45,181 nucleotides of DNA from Elusimicrobiales bacterium (GCA_031082205.1 JAVHLJ010000020.1:1-45181); one strand, 5' to 3'. Counted from the stretch's first letter, positions 31,396-40,584 are shown. The notes: generated by a model not told the origin, from the letters alone. Translations and numbers: made by a program.

Positions 31396-32000
31396 TAAAA
31401 ACATCCGCCGCCGCCCTGACGCTGGCTCTTCTCTTTTCAGCCGCCCTCGCCCAGGCCGCCACAAATAAACCCGAACAGAAATGGGAGCCCTCGGGCGAGA
31501 CCTATTTCGTCCTGCCTCTCAATCAGGACATCTACTACCCCGCCAATGACCGCAAGGTCTCGGCCGACGCCTGGGGCTTCGGCTACCGCTTCCTGGGCAA
31601 CCGGGAAGGAGTCTCGCGCACCGCCGGCATGCAGCTGCAGCGCGTAAGCGCCCGCAACGCCGCCATAGGAGTGGACGGCGGCTTCTACATGCTTGAGATA
31701 ATGGCCGGGGGGGAGTTCATCTCCGCCCAGAGCACCAATAAACTGCGCTTCACCGCCTCCGCCATGGCCGACTTCGGCTTTGCCGGCGGCGACCTCTTTA
31801 TGGCACCCGTCCTCACCCTGGGCGCCCTCTACCAGGTCAAAAGCCTCTACGACCAGCCCTCCGGCCTGCACCTCTCCCTTTTCTACCGCCTCACCGAAGT
31901 CCACATAGGCGACGCCGCCGGGCGTACCGGCAAGCTCAAACCCGCCATCGGCCTCCGCCTTGGTTACGCCTTCCCGGGATTCTGGGGGACCTCCAAGTGA
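31392..32000 (+). CDS. Putative small outer-membrane beta-barrel protein
   Basis: Protein of 202 residues with a clear signal peptide (MIKTSAAALTLALLFSAALAQAA). The rest alternates in amphipathic strands with many Gly/aromatic residues, for example YFVLPLNQDIYY, DAWGFGYRFLGN, GGFYMLEIMAGGEF, LHLSLFYRLTEVHIG and the C-terminal PAIGLRLGYAFPG, consistent with an 8-strand barrel. No named family is recognised. It starts inside the stop of the AlbA_2 gene (ATGA) and its own stop overlaps the start of the truncated epimerase (GTGA), so it is the last intact gene before the composition change. Confidence 0.6.
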   Translation: MIKTSAAALTLALLFSAALAQAATNKPEQKWEPSGETYFVLPLNQDIYYPANDRKVSADAWGFGYRFLGNREGVSRTAGMQLQRVSARNAAIGVDGGFYMLEIMAGGEFISAQSTNKLRFTASAMADFGFAGGDLFMAPVLTLGALYQVKSLYDQPSGLHLSLFYRLTEVHIGDAAGRTGKLKPAIGLRLGYAFPGFWGTSK

Positions 32001-32155
32001 ACCTGGCAGATAAGCGCATAATGCTAACCGGCGGCACCGGCTTCCTGGGCACATTCGTAGTCCAAAAGCTCAAAGCCCGCGGCTGCAAGGAGAAATTTAG
32101 TGCCCACGGAAAGAATGTGATATTTCCTTCTAGAAGTGCGACCCCACAAGGCTAA
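31997..32155 (+). pseudogene. Truncated NAD-dependent epimerase/GDP-fucose synthase-like gene (5' fragment)
   Basis: GTG 31997 (GTGA overlap with the upstream stop) opens a reading frame of 52 codons. Its first 32 residues, MNLADKRIMLTGGTGFLG and then TFVVQKLKARGCKE, are a textbook start of an extended SDR epimerase or GDP-L-fucose synthase, with the TGGTGFLG NAD(P)-binding motif. After about base 32093 the similarity breaks off and the frame ends at 32155, some 270 codons short. A later stretch (VIFPSRSA) resembles the next expected family block (IFVPRSK), as if the break is a small rearrangement with decay. The upstream part has the GC-rich codon use of the backbone and the downstream sequence is AT-richer, so the break marks an insertion or replacement boundary. 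Confidence 0.8.
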
Positions 32156-32249
32156 CCGGATTAATTGTGCATTGCCAGTCCCCAAAGATGTGTTTTAAGA
32201 AAAGGTGGGATTTGTTTGTAGCGAAAAGGCCATGACCGATTAATATCGT

Positions 32250-33611
32250 ATGGAACGTGATTTCGGATACTCGCTTTTACTTTGGATATTTGCATTCCTT
32301 GGGTTAGGAATGTTCTTCGCCGCAATCCTTAAGCCTCGCAGATTGTGGGGTTTAGTGCTTTTTTCTGCGGTGTTGGGGACTGGGCTTTATATTGATGGGT
32401 ATGGACTGATAGACGAGGCTTTTCTTTTTCTTGTGCTGGTGGGATATGTTATAGCGGCCAGAGGGGGCGCTAAATCTCATGCCATAAGAGTGGGCGCGAA
32501 AAGTCCTTTTGCCGGTCGGCATTTCGGTGTGTTTTTTATGTTTATGGTTTACCTGGTGTTTCAGAGCCTGCGCGGACTTCTTGTGCTGGAAGACGTCCGG
32601 ATGCTGAGGTTTGTGGCCTTCTTTTTTCTCCTCGCTGGATTGGCTTATATCTTCGCCAGAAATCAATCCGTATTCCCGCCGCCGCATAAAACAAGGGCGG
32701 TTCTGATATACGGCGCATTATTGCATTTTGCCCTGTATCTCGGATATGGTTATTACGTGGAGAATTTTAGGGGCCTTGATCGTTTTTTTGTTCAAGGGGA
32801 TGAGTGGGCGGGCAGCACGGTTTCAATGTTCCCGCTGTTCTGCATTGCCGGTGCGGTATTCTTATCCCTCAGGAAATCTGCGGGTAAAGCCGCCGCGGCG
32901 GTCCGGCCGCGGGCTGTCGGCGTATGGGTTCTTCTCATAGTGGCCATGGCCACGTCCTTTTATTATGACTCCAGGATTTCGTGGATATTCATCACCGGAT
33001 TTCTCGTTCTTTCCGCAAAAGATATCGGGCTGCTTAAAGTTTTAAAAATCTCATCTATCTTTGTGGCGTTCTTGTTGACTCTCTCCGTCTGGTTCTTGCC
33101 TGGCGAGGGAATAATCGAGCAGCTCTCCGCGTTTTACAGGGCGCTGTTCGTGGCGGGAACCGGCATGCAGGAATCCGACGTCGGGAGGAAATTGGAGATC
33201 GTTTCTGCGTTTAGAATGATTCTGCAGGACCCCGTAAGTTTTTTTATAGGGACAGGATTTTATACTGAAAGACACGCGCTCGCGCCGCATTTTGTTGATG
33301 TGCTGTCCCAGCATGGAGTTTACACGGATGTTTCGGATTTAATCCGGCCGGCGACATTCTCCGCTTTCCTGGCCGGCACAGGCATGGTCGGGATATCGTT
33401 CCTTCTTCTTTGTTTCGTGTTCACTGCCCTTGAAATCATTTATCATGCCAGAGGGGGGAATCTTCCGGCCAGGAAAATACTCCTGTTTTCTCTTTGCGGG
33501 ATTTTGGGGTCTACCATTGTGTCCATAAATATCGATCTCGTGTTGTTCTATCTTGCGATTATGCCGTCCGGACTGCTTGTTCAACTTAGCCGGCAGGACG
33601 CTGTTGTATGA
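32250..33611 (+). CDS. wzy: O-antigen/exopolysaccharide polymerase (Wzy-like)
   Basis: Integral membrane protein of 453 residues with about 11-12 TM helices, no similarity to a sequence-conserved enzyme, as usual for Wzy. A large outer loop (about 285-360) with VGRKLEIVSAFRMILQDPVSFFIGTGF recalls the O-antigen polymerase/ligase clan. It probably links sugar repeat units in the periplasm. It is the first intact gene of the lower-GC part of the locus, and its codon use is mixed, unlike genes before 32 kb. The following glycosyltransferase starts within its stop codon (ATGA). Confidence 0.75.
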   Translation: MERDFGYSLLLWIFAFLGLGMFFAAILKPRRLWGLVLFSAVLGTGLYIDGYGLIDEAFLFLVLVGYVIAARGGAKSHAIRVGAKSPFAGRHFGVFFMFMVYLVFQSLRGLLVLEDVRMLRFVAFFFLLAGLAYIFARNQSVFPPPHKTRAVLIYGALLHFALYLGYGYYVENFRGLDRFFVQGDEWAGSTVSMFPLFCIAGAVFLSLRKSAGKAAAAVRPRAVGVWVLLIVAMATSFYYDSRISWIFITGFLVLSAKDIGLLKVLKISSIFVAFLLTLSVWFLPGEGIIEQLSAFYRALFVAGTGMQESDVGRKLEIVSAFRMILQDPVSFFIGTGFYTERHALAPHFVDVLSQHGVYTDVSDLIRPATFSAFLAGTGMVGISFLLLCFVFTALEIIYHARGGNLPARKILLFSLCGILGSTIVSINIDLVLFYLAIMPSGLLVQLSRQDAVV

Positions 33612-34696
33612 GAATTTGTTTTTTTGCCGGAGCCAATTCGGCGCATAGTTACAGGTGGATCAGGTATTTTGCCGGTGCGGGACATGAGGTGGATTGGATT
33701 TCCTTGGCCCCTTTGGCGCAGCCTATAGAGGGGGTGCGGTTTCATTATATAGGTCCGCTGTCGGGGAATCCTTTCCGCGTGCTGCGTCAGGGCTGGGAAT
33801 TCCGGAGACTGTTGCGAAAGATCGGGTCGGAAGTTCTGCATGTTCACTCAGCCGGTACATACGGGCTGATCGCCTGGCTCTCCGGCTATCATCCTTTGAT
33901 TGTCACCGCCTGGGGGTCTGATGTGCTGTTTTCCCTCGAATCGCCGCTCCGGAAACTACTGGTCAGACGTATCCTCAGGAGCGCGGAGATGGTTACCTGT
34001 GACGCCGAACATATGCGGAAAGTTCTGCTTGCTCTGGGAGTGCATGAGGAAAAGGTGAAGCGTATAAATTTCGGGGTTGAGCCGGACTTTTTTGCAAAAG
34101 GAGGCAAGGATATGCGTTTACTGAGGGCATGGGGCGCGGAAGGCCGCCGTGTGGTTATCAGCCTGCGTAATTTAGAGCCTGTCTATGATATCGACACTCT
34201 TATTCGCGCCGTTCCCATTGTAAAGGAAGCCAATCCTGACGTCAAATTTGTCATAGGCGGTGGCGGAACGCAGGAGTTGCGGCTGAAGTCCCTGACCAGA
34301 ACTCTCGGAATTTCGGATTCAGTGGCCTTTATCGGGAGATATTCGCTGCCGGATCTCCCCAGATACCTCCAATCTTCGGATGTTTACGTTTCCACTTCGC
34401 TGTCGGACGCCGGAATAGCCGCCAGTACTGCCGAAGCGATGGCATGCTGTATCCCGGTCATTGTAAGTGATTCGGGCGAAAATACGGCATGGATAACGGA
34501 CCTCGAGAACGGCGCTATTTTCCCGGCGCGCCGCCATGACATGCTGGCGGAAAAGATAAATCTCTTTCTTTCCGATCCTGCCTTGCGCGCAAGATGCGGC
34601 ATGGCTGGACGGGAGAGAATAGTGCGCGATAACAATTATTACGTGGAGATGTCTAAAATGGAGGATATATACGGGGCCTTTGCCGCGACACCATGA
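33608..34696 (+). CDS. Glycosyltransferase family 4 (GT-B)
   Basis: Cytoplasmic sugar transferase of 362 residues. It has the two-domain GT-B plan with an N-terminal FAGANSAHSYRWIRYF/GHEVDWIS region, TAWGSDVLFS (a glycine-rich acceptor-domain site), and the C-terminal donor site DAGIAASTAEAMACCIPVIVSD, a variant of the GT4 E-x7-E motif (E at about 278). The sugar is unknown. Its start overlaps the Wzy stop and its stop overlaps the next start (both ATGA), so the genes are translationally coupled. Confidence 0.88.
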   Translation: MRICFFAGANSAHSYRWIRYFAGAGHEVDWISLAPLAQPIEGVRFHYIGPLSGNPFRVLRQGWEFRRLLRKIGSEVLHVHSAGTYGLIAWLSGYHPLIVTAWGSDVLFSLESPLRKLLVRRILRSAEMVTCDAEHMRKVLLALGVHEEKVKRINFGVEPDFFAKGGKDMRLLRAWGAEGRRVVISLRNLEPVYDIDTLIRAVPIVKEANPDVKFVIGGGGTQELRLKSLTRTLGISDSVAFIGRYSLPDLPRYLQSSDVYVSTSLSDAGIAASTAEAMACCIPVIVSDSGENTAWITDLENGAIFPARRHDMLAEKINLFLSDPALRARCGMAGRERIVRDNNYYVEMSKMEDIYGAFAATP

Positions 34697-35658
34697 CCGT
34701 TTCCGTGATTATAGTAACGTACAACCGGCCTCATGACCTAGAGGTCTGCCTGAACTCCATCCTCTGGCAGTCCGTCCTGCCGATGGAGGTCGTGATAGTA
34801 GATAACGGCGCTGAAGAGCCGGCCCGGTCTGTTCTGGATAAAGTTGCCGGGAAGGCCGGTGAGTCAGGGGTAGGGCTCAAATACCTGCCCAACCGGAGGG
34901 AAAATAGCCTTGCGATAGGCAGAAACATGGGGGCGGGCGCGTCGAAAGGTGATATCGTTTTGTATCTTGACGACGACGTGGTTTTAGCCCCGGATTATAT
35001 TAAGGAGATCCTGCGCGTCTATGCGGGGCATCCCGAGGCCGTGGGTGTCCAGGGATATATAACCAACCTGCGGACGAAATGGTCTCTTCTGACTGATTTT
35101 TTCGGCTGGTTTTTTTGCCTCGGATATTTATCGCCGGATAGGTGCTCTGTTCTCCCTTCCGCCGGAACTGTTTACCCGCGACCGTTGACCGGGGTTGTGA
35201 ATTGCGAGTGGCTTTCAGGGGCGAATCAATCCTACAGGCGGGAACTTCTGGAAGCCTCCCGGTACGATGAGAATCTTAAAAAATGGAGCCAGTGCGAAGA
35301 TATAGATTTTTCTTATCGGGCGTATAAAAGATACCCCAAAGGGCTTTATATAACGCCCGCCGCCGCGCTTAAGCATAACATCTCCACGGCCGGACGGATG
35401 GTAAAAAAAGAGCTGGTACATATGTGCGAAGTGTATGAGTTTTATTTTTACTACCGCAATATGCCTACGACCATGCTGAATTCGTTAATTTACGGTTGGA
35501 GCAGGCTGGGCAAGTTCTTCTACGGGGTATTCCGTGCCGTGCGAACGGGAGACATAAGCGAGATCGTTTATCTATGCGGAGCTCTTGCTGAGTGTCTGCG
35601 GCATAGGGCGGAGATCAAGCGCGGCGATCTCTCCTTTTTTAACGATACTTTAAAATAG
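34693..35658 (+). CDS. Glycosyltransferase family 2 (GT-A)
   Basis: Sugar transferase of 321 residues with the GT2 pattern: VSVIIVTYNRPHDLEVCL at the N-terminus, VVIVDNGA, LYLDDDVVLAPDY (the DxD metal site) and the acceptor-site ED in WSQCEDIDFSYR, followed by a C-terminal membrane-associated helix. It adds one sugar of the repeat unit; donor unknown. Coupled to the upstream GT4 gene by an ATGA overlap. The flippase gene follows after 26 bp. Confidence 0.9.
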   Translation: MTVSVIIVTYNRPHDLEVCLNSILWQSVLPMEVVIVDNGAEEPARSVLDKVAGKAGESGVGLKYLPNRRENSLAIGRNMGAGASKGDIVLYLDDDVVLAPDYIKEILRVYAGHPEAVGVQGYITNLRTKWSLLTDFFGWFFCLGYLSPDRCSVLPSAGTVYPRPLTGVVNCEWLSGANQSYRRELLEASRYDENLKKWSQCEDIDFSYRAYKRYPKGLYITPAAALKHNISTAGRMVKKELVHMCEVYEFYFYYRNMPTTMLNSLIYGWSRLGKFFYGVFRAVRTGDISEIVYLCGALAECLRHRAEIKRGDLSFFNDTLK

Positions 35659-35684
35659 CGCGGCGCTGTATACGGCGGCTACCT

Positions 35685-37145
35685 GTGAAAAAACTACTAT
35701 CTCACCAAGTGATCCATTCAAGCTTCTGGGTCCTGCTGACCCGGGCGGCGCAGCAGGCGGTCGGGTTTTTACGGCTTATTGTCCTTGCCAGGATTCTCGC
35801 TCCGGAGGATTTCGGGCTGATGGGGATCGCCCTTCTGGTCATGACGGCTTTGGAAACTTTTACCCAGACGGGATTCCAGTCGGCTCTTATCCAGCGAAAG
35901 GGCGATATCGCTGGGTATCTGGACGCGGCCTGGACAATGCTGGTAATCCGCGGGCTGATAATCTTCGCGCTCCTGTTTCTCGCCGCCCCTGCCGCCGCGT
36001 CATTCTTCGGGACGCCGGAGGCCGAGGCGGTAATCAGGGTTATAGGGCTGTCGGTGGTCATATCCGCGTTTTCAAACATCGGGATAGTCGTGTTTCAAAA
36101 AGAACTGGACTTTAAGAAACTGGCAGGGTATCACCTCGCCACAGCTGTCGCGGATCTTGTTGTGGCGGTCGGCCTTGCCTATCTTCTAAAAGACGCCTGG
36201 GCTCTTGTTTTCGGCCTGCTGTCGGCAAGCGTAGTTGGGTGTGCGGCCAGTTATTTGATCCACCCTTATCGTCCCAGATTCGATCTTGACCGGGGAAAGA
36301 TCCGGGAATTGTTTTCATTCGGCAAGTGGGTTCTGGGCTCAAGCGTCCTGGTCTATCTTGTCTCCCAGGGGGATGGTCTGCTGGTCGGGAAGATGCTCGG
36401 TGTGACGGCTCTCGGATTTTATCAGCTGGCCGCTAAAATAGCAAATACTCCCGCCACGGAAATCGTGCACATCGTGTCGCAGGTGACCTTTCCGGCTTAT
36501 TCCAGTCTGCAGGATAGCGATGCCAGGCTGCGGGCCGCGTTTATCAAGGTTTCAGGGATTACTTCGGTTCTGTCTTTTGGAGTGGCGGGGCTGGTGGTTT
36601 TCCTCGCTCCGGAACTGGTGGAACTGTTTCTGGGCGCTAAATGGCGGCCGGTAATCCCTCTCCTGCAGGTTCTTGCTGGAGCCGGCCTCTTGCGGGCCTT
36701 GTCCGCTAATTCGGGGTATGTGTTTTATGCGGTCGGAAAGCCCGGAATCGACACGCGGCTTCAATTCGTCAGATTCGCCGCGTTGATTCTCCTGCTATAT
36801 CCGTTGACGGCCGCGGCCGGAATGCTGGGGACATCTTTAGCGGTGTTTTTCAGCGTCCTGATCGCTTATATCGGGTATTACGCTAAAACTCTGGAGGTGG
36901 TCGGATGTTCGTTTCTCGGTTTGGCCCGGATCGTGTTTGTGCCGCTGCTGGCCGCGTCTTTTATGGGCTACGGCCTGTTTATCCTGAAGTTGTATTTTAC
37001 GGCTACAGTGTCCGGGGTGGCGGTTCTCGTTCTTTTGGGGGCAGTATTCTATCTTGCCGCTGTTTTTGCGCTTGACATTGTTTTCAATTCACGGAGACTG
37101 GGGGCGGCTTTTCTGGAAACATTCGCCGCGGTCCGCCCAGTATAA
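35685..37145 (+). CDS. wzx: Lipid-linked oligosaccharide flippase (Wzx, WzxC type)
   Basis: Integral membrane protein of 486 residues with about 14 TM helices, of the polysaccharide transporter (PST/MOP) family. It opens with the WzxC-like SSFWVLLTRAAQQAVGFLRL and RILAPEDFGLMGIALLV and includes the TGFQSALIQRKGDI loop that is typical of this branch. It turns undecaprenyl-linked repeat units to the periplasmic face for Wzy. The start codon is GTG 35685. The adjacent methyltransferase begins 2 bp downstream. Confidence 0.92.
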   Translation: MKKLLSHQVIHSSFWVLLTRAAQQAVGFLRLIVLARILAPEDFGLMGIALLVMTALETFTQTGFQSALIQRKGDIAGYLDAAWTMLVIRGLIIFALLFLAAPAAASFFGTPEAEAVIRVIGLSVVISAFSNIGIVVFQKELDFKKLAGYHLATAVADLVVAVGLAYLLKDAWALVFGLLSASVVGCAASYLIHPYRPRFDLDRGKIRELFSFGKWVLGSSVLVYLVSQGDGLLVGKMLGVTALGFYQLAAKIANTPATEIVHIVSQVTFPAYSSLQDSDARLRAAFIKVSGITSVLSFGVAGLVVFLAPELVELFLGAKWRPVIPLLQVLAGAGLLRALSANSGYVFYAVGKPGIDTRLQFVRFAALILLLYPLTAAAGMLGTSLAVFFSVLIAYIGYYAKTLEVVGCSFLGLARIVFVPLLAASFMGYGLFILKLYFTATVSGVAVLVLLGAVFYLAAVFALDIVFNSRRLGAAFLETFAAVRPV

Positions 37146-37147
37146 CT

Positions 37148-37705
37148 ATGCCTAATCTGACTAGATATCACATGTATCAAAGAATCGGGGAATCGTTGGC
37201 CCGTCCGATCTCGGGGAAAGTCCTGGGGATAAGCGGTATCCAGAACTTCCGGCAGTTTATCGCGGACGCTTCGGAGGTGGTAGACGTCAGTTATCCGGAA
37301 GTGGATATCCAGAAACTGCCGTATCCCGATTGCAGTTTTGATTGCGTAATTACCGATCAGGTTCTGGAGCATGTGGAAAAACCCACCCTGGCGGTCGCCG
37401 AAACCTATAGGGTCCTGCGGCCGGGGGGGGTGGTTATCCATACAACTTGCTTTATCAATTACCTCCATTACGGCCCCAAAGACTATTGGAGATTTTCCGC
37501 GGACGGGTTAAGATGTCTCTGCGCGGATTTCTCCGGAATAATCGCCTGCGAGGGATGGGGAAATCGTCTCGCGATCCTGCTTTGCTTTATTAGTGATAGA
37601 TTCAGGGGGATGAATATCCCCGATAAACGAGGCCTCCGCAGATTCCTGGCGACGCTTAACGAGGAGCGATACCCGGTTGTAACATGGATAATCGCAAAAA
37701 AATGA
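37148..37705 (+). CDS. SAM-dependent methyltransferase (class I)
   Basis: Protein of 185 residues of the Methyltransf_11 type. The glycine-rich SAM loop is weak here (KVLGISGIQNF), but the following blocks fit: DVSYPEVDIQKLPYPDCSFD, VITDQVLEHVEKP and YRVLRPGGVVIHTT. YGPKDYWRFSADGLR is a block often seen in methyltransferases of O-antigen loci. It may methylate a sugar of the glycan. It ends inside the next methyltransferase gene (22-bp overlap). Confidence 0.82.
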   Translation: MPNLTRYHMYQRIGESLARPISGKVLGISGIQNFRQFIADASEVVDVSYPEVDIQKLPYPDCSFDCVITDQVLEHVEKPTLAVAETYRVLRPGGVVIHTTCFINYLHYGPKDYWRFSADGLRCLCADFSGIIACEGWGNRLAILLCFISDRFRGMNIPDKRGLRRFLATLNEERYPVVTWIIAKK

Positions 37706-38340
37706 CACAAGTCTCTTCTGCGCATTATTTAAGCGACTCTTACGACGAGAAGGGGCGGTTCGCCAGTTATTGGCATCAGATCTCCGAGATCCGCAGTCTG
37801 GCCCCCGAGTCTATACTGGAAATAGGCGTCGGGAACGCTTTGGTGGCCGGATATCTTAAGCGGAGGGGATTTAATCTGACGACAGCCGATATTGATGAGG
37901 CATTGAAGCCCGACCATATCTGCTCGGTGCTGGATCTGCCTTTCGCCGATTCCAAATTCAGCGTGGTCGCCTGTTTTGAAGTCCTTGAACATCTTCCGTA
38001 CAAGGATTTCGCTGCGGCTCTTGCAGAATTGTATCGTGTCGCCGCCGGGAATGTCCTCATTTCGCTGCCGGACGCCACGCGCGCGTACCGGATAGATATC
38101 CAGGTCCCCAGGGTGGGGGAATTCAAGAAACTGGTCTCGATCCCTTTTGTGAGCCCTCCGGCGCATGAATTTAACGGCGAGCATTACTGGGAGATCGGCA
38201 AGGCAGGCTATCCTTTGCGCCGCATTACTGCCGCTATGGCTGCGCAAGGGTTCCATCTGGAAAAGACTTACCGCGTTTTCGAAATGCCCTATCACCGTTT
38301 TTTCGTGCTCGCTAAAAGGGGTAATACTGATGCGTCCTAA
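37684..38340 (+). CDS. SAM-dependent methyltransferase (class I), second copy
   Basis: Protein of 218 residues. The SAM-binding loop is ILEIGVGNALVAGYL, followed by TTADIDEALKPDHICSVLDL and VVACFEVLEHLPYKDF, with a proline in the ISLPDATRAYRI segment. The start at 37684 overlaps the upstream gene by 22 bp, and the next glycosyltransferase starts 11 bp before its stop. It is different in sequence from its neighbour, so it is not a recent duplicate. Substrate unknown. Confidence 0.85.
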   Translation: MDNRKKMTQVSSAHYLSDSYDEKGRFASYWHQISEIRSLAPESILEIGVGNALVAGYLKRRGFNLTTADIDEALKPDHICSVLDLPFADSKFSVVACFEVLEHLPYKDFAAALAELYRVAAGNVLISLPDATRAYRIDIQVPRVGEFKKLVSIPFVSPPAHEFNGEHYWEIGKAGYPLRRITAAMAAQGFHLEKTYRVFEMPYHRFFVLAKRGNTDAS

Positions 38341-39532
38341 ACTGGCGATCGTTCATCCGGAGGCCTGGTATGGCGGCGGAGCGGAGTCCCGGCCGCCCTG
38401 GATCATCCAGGCTTTGCGCGGGGACTATGATATTACGCTTATAACCACGGGCATTATAACCAACGGCACATACAGCGTTGACCGCGTTAATAAATACTAC
38501 GGCACACAGATAAGCGAGGCCGATTTCAGGTTTGTTCATTATCGCCCGGGTTTTTTTCTGGATAAAACCCGGAGATTTTCCTCCCTCAAGAAAAGATTGT
38601 TCCAGAGGTTTCTCAGGAAGCACCTGCCGGGGTATGATGCCGTTATCAGCACAAGCTCTTTCACTCCGGTCGATCTGGGGCGGGCTATAATCAGGTTTGT
38701 GGTCGCATTTGATTTTGACAGGACCTTGTGCGACAAGTTGGAGCCTCCGCCCAGGGAGGACGTGACGGGTGGCTTTTTGGGAAAGGCATTGCAGTATATG
38801 CATCAGGCCTTTCTGGACCTGATTTCCCCCGTGGATAATAGTGCCTGGCTTAAGGATCAAATCGTTTCCAATTCCGACTGGACAGGGGGTGTGCTGTCCG
38901 ACGCGTACAACATCAGGACTCGCACTTTATATCCGCCCGTGTGGTCGGAATTCCAGAAGGTTCCGTATGAGGAGAGGGGGCAGGGGTTTGTCTGGGTCGG
39001 TGTTTTCGCTCCTCAGAAGGAGGTGGAGTCCGCGATCGAAATCCTGAGCAGGGTCCGGGCCCGGGGCTACAATGTCCATCTCCATATAGTCGGGTGGGGG
39101 TATTCCGATTCTTATCTGGAACAAATCAAGGAGGCGCATTCCAGACATAAAGACTGGGTTTTTATGGAAGGGAGATGCGAGTTGGCGGAAAAATTGCGCC
39201 TGTTCTCAACTCATCGATACGGGATTAATTCAAGAGTTAAAGAGCCATTCGGGATTGCCGTCGCTGAAATGGTGAAAGCCGGGTGCATTGTTTTTTGCCC
39301 GGATAGCGGGGGGCAGGTTGAGATAGTTGGCGATGATAGGTTGACCTTTGGCTCCAGGGAAGAGGCTGTTGATAAGATATGCGCTGTTCTCGATAGCGAA
39401 AAGCTGCAAAAAGAGATGCTTTCCAAATTGGCAGAGCGAGCCGGTTTGTTCTCGGTTGAGACATTTCAGGCGGGAGTCCGCAGTATTGTCGAGGCACACA
39501 TAAAAGAGAAAGCAAAGGAAAAACTGATATGA
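38330..39532 (+). CDS. Glycosyltransferase family 4-like protein
   Basis: Protein of 400 residues with GT-B organisation. N-terminal KLAIVHPEAWYGGGAES, middle VGVFAPQKEVESAIEIL and C-terminal VKEPFGIAVAEMVKAGCIVF, the last being the GT4 nucleotide-sugar site with the two glutamates. It resembles ALG11-like GT4 enzymes, but the sugar is unknown. ATG 38330 is taken as start because the product then begins with the first beta strand; an in-frame start at 38165 would lie inside the methyltransferase gene. Its stop overlaps the next start (ATGA). Confidence 0.85.
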   Translation: MRPKLAIVHPEAWYGGGAESRPPWIIQALRGDYDITLITTGIITNGTYSVDRVNKYYGTQISEADFRFVHYRPGFFLDKTRRFSSLKKRLFQRFLRKHLPGYDAVISTSSFTPVDLGRAIIRFVVAFDFDRTLCDKLEPPPREDVTGGFLGKALQYMHQAFLDLISPVDNSAWLKDQIVSNSDWTGGVLSDAYNIRTRTLYPPVWSEFQKVPYEERGQGFVWVGVFAPQKEVESAIEILSRVRARGYNVHLHIVGWGYSDSYLEQIKEAHSRHKDWVFMEGRCELAEKLRLFSTHRYGINSRVKEPFGIAVAEMVKAGCIVFCPDSGGQVEIVGDDRLTFGSREEAVDKICAVLDSEKLQKEMLSKLAERAGLFSVETFQAGVRSIVEAHIKEKAKEKLI

Positions 39533-40584
39533 GGGTCGGGGTTCTGTCGGCCGAGGGGTTGAATTACAGTTTCAAAACCTATCTGGATAAACTCATTTAT
39601 GGCCTTTCACTCCTTGGAGTGGAAATTCTGCCTTTTTCTGTGCGTGAAAAACTGCCTCCGGGGTTGGATATTGTCTGGGATCCATCGCAGACCCTTCCTG
39701 ATCTATTGCATAAGGCGGAGTGCCCCGTAATTGTCACGATTCAGGGCGATTATGAATTGGGGGTGCCTTCAGGCGATATTTACGGGTACGGGATTCGCGG
39801 CCGTCTCGCCGCTTACAGGTCGAAATTATTGATCAGGCGTAAGTGGCGGTTGTTACGTGATAAGTGCTCCGCAATAATTACGATATCTCAATATGCCCGG
39901 AAGGTTCTCGCTGCGGAACTGGGGTTCCCTCCCGATAAATTGCATCTCGCATATCATGGAGTTGATACTAACGTATTCAATCCGCAGGGCATTGCTCATG
40001 TGCGGACGGCGCCTTACCTTTTACATGTCTCTCATTACAAGTACAAGCCCAACATCAGGCGCAAAAATCTGGAGCGTATAGTACAAGCGTATTCCATGCT
40101 CCCGCAGCGCAAAAAAGTGCAATTAAAACTTGTCGTTTCAGAATATTCCGGTCCTCCGATCAATATCGAGGGGGTCGAGATTATTACTAGCCGTATTCCG
40201 GCTGAAACTCTGGTAAGTTGTTACCGGGGCGCTATAGGTTTCGTTTTCCCATCCCTGCATGAGGGTTTCGGAGTCCCGATTCTGGAGGCCATGGCCTGCG
40301 GCTGTCCGGTAATAACTTCTGATGTGACTGCCTGTCCGGAAGTCGCCGGTGATGCGGCTATATTGGTTGCCCCGCATTCTGTAGACGCTATTGCGCACGC
40401 TATGCGCCGTCTTATAGGCAGCCCGGCTCTTTACGCTGAATTGCGGGAGAAGGGGTTGGCCAGGGCGGCTGAATTTTCCTGGGAGCGGAGCGCGCAAAGA
40501 CATCTGGATGTTTTTCAGGGAGTCATTGAGGGCGGTGGTCAGGCGCGGGGTCCAGGGATTCGCGGTAAATCCGGGGAGATATGA
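39529..40584 (+). CDS. Glycosyltransferase family 4 (mannosyltransferase-like)
   Basis: Protein of 351 residues. C-terminal donor site PSLHEGFGVPILEAMACGCPVITSDVT-like block with both glutamates is a classic GT4 signature (the block falls at about residues 240-268), and AIITISQYARKVL and LAYHGVDTNVFNP are typical of the mannosyltransferase-like branch. The N-terminus starts directly in the first strand (MRVGVLSAEGLNYSF). Both ends overlap neighbours by ATGA. The donor sugar is not predictable. Confidence 0.92.
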   Translation: MRVGVLSAEGLNYSFKTYLDKLIYGLSLLGVEILPFSVREKLPPGLDIVWDPSQTLPDLLHKAECPVIVTIQGDYELGVPSGDIYGYGIRGRLAAYRSKLLIRRKWRLLRDKCSAIITISQYARKVLAAELGFPPDKLHLAYHGVDTNVFNPQGIAHVRTAPYLLHVSHYKYKPNIRRKNLERIVQAYSMLPQRKKVQLKLVVSEYSGPPINIEGVEIITSRIPAETLVSCYRGAIGFVFPSLHEGFGVPILEAMACGCPVITSDVTACPEVAGDAAILVAPHSVDAIAHAMRRLIGSPALYAELREKGLARAAEFSWERSAQRHLDVFQGVIEGGGQARGPGIRGKSGEI

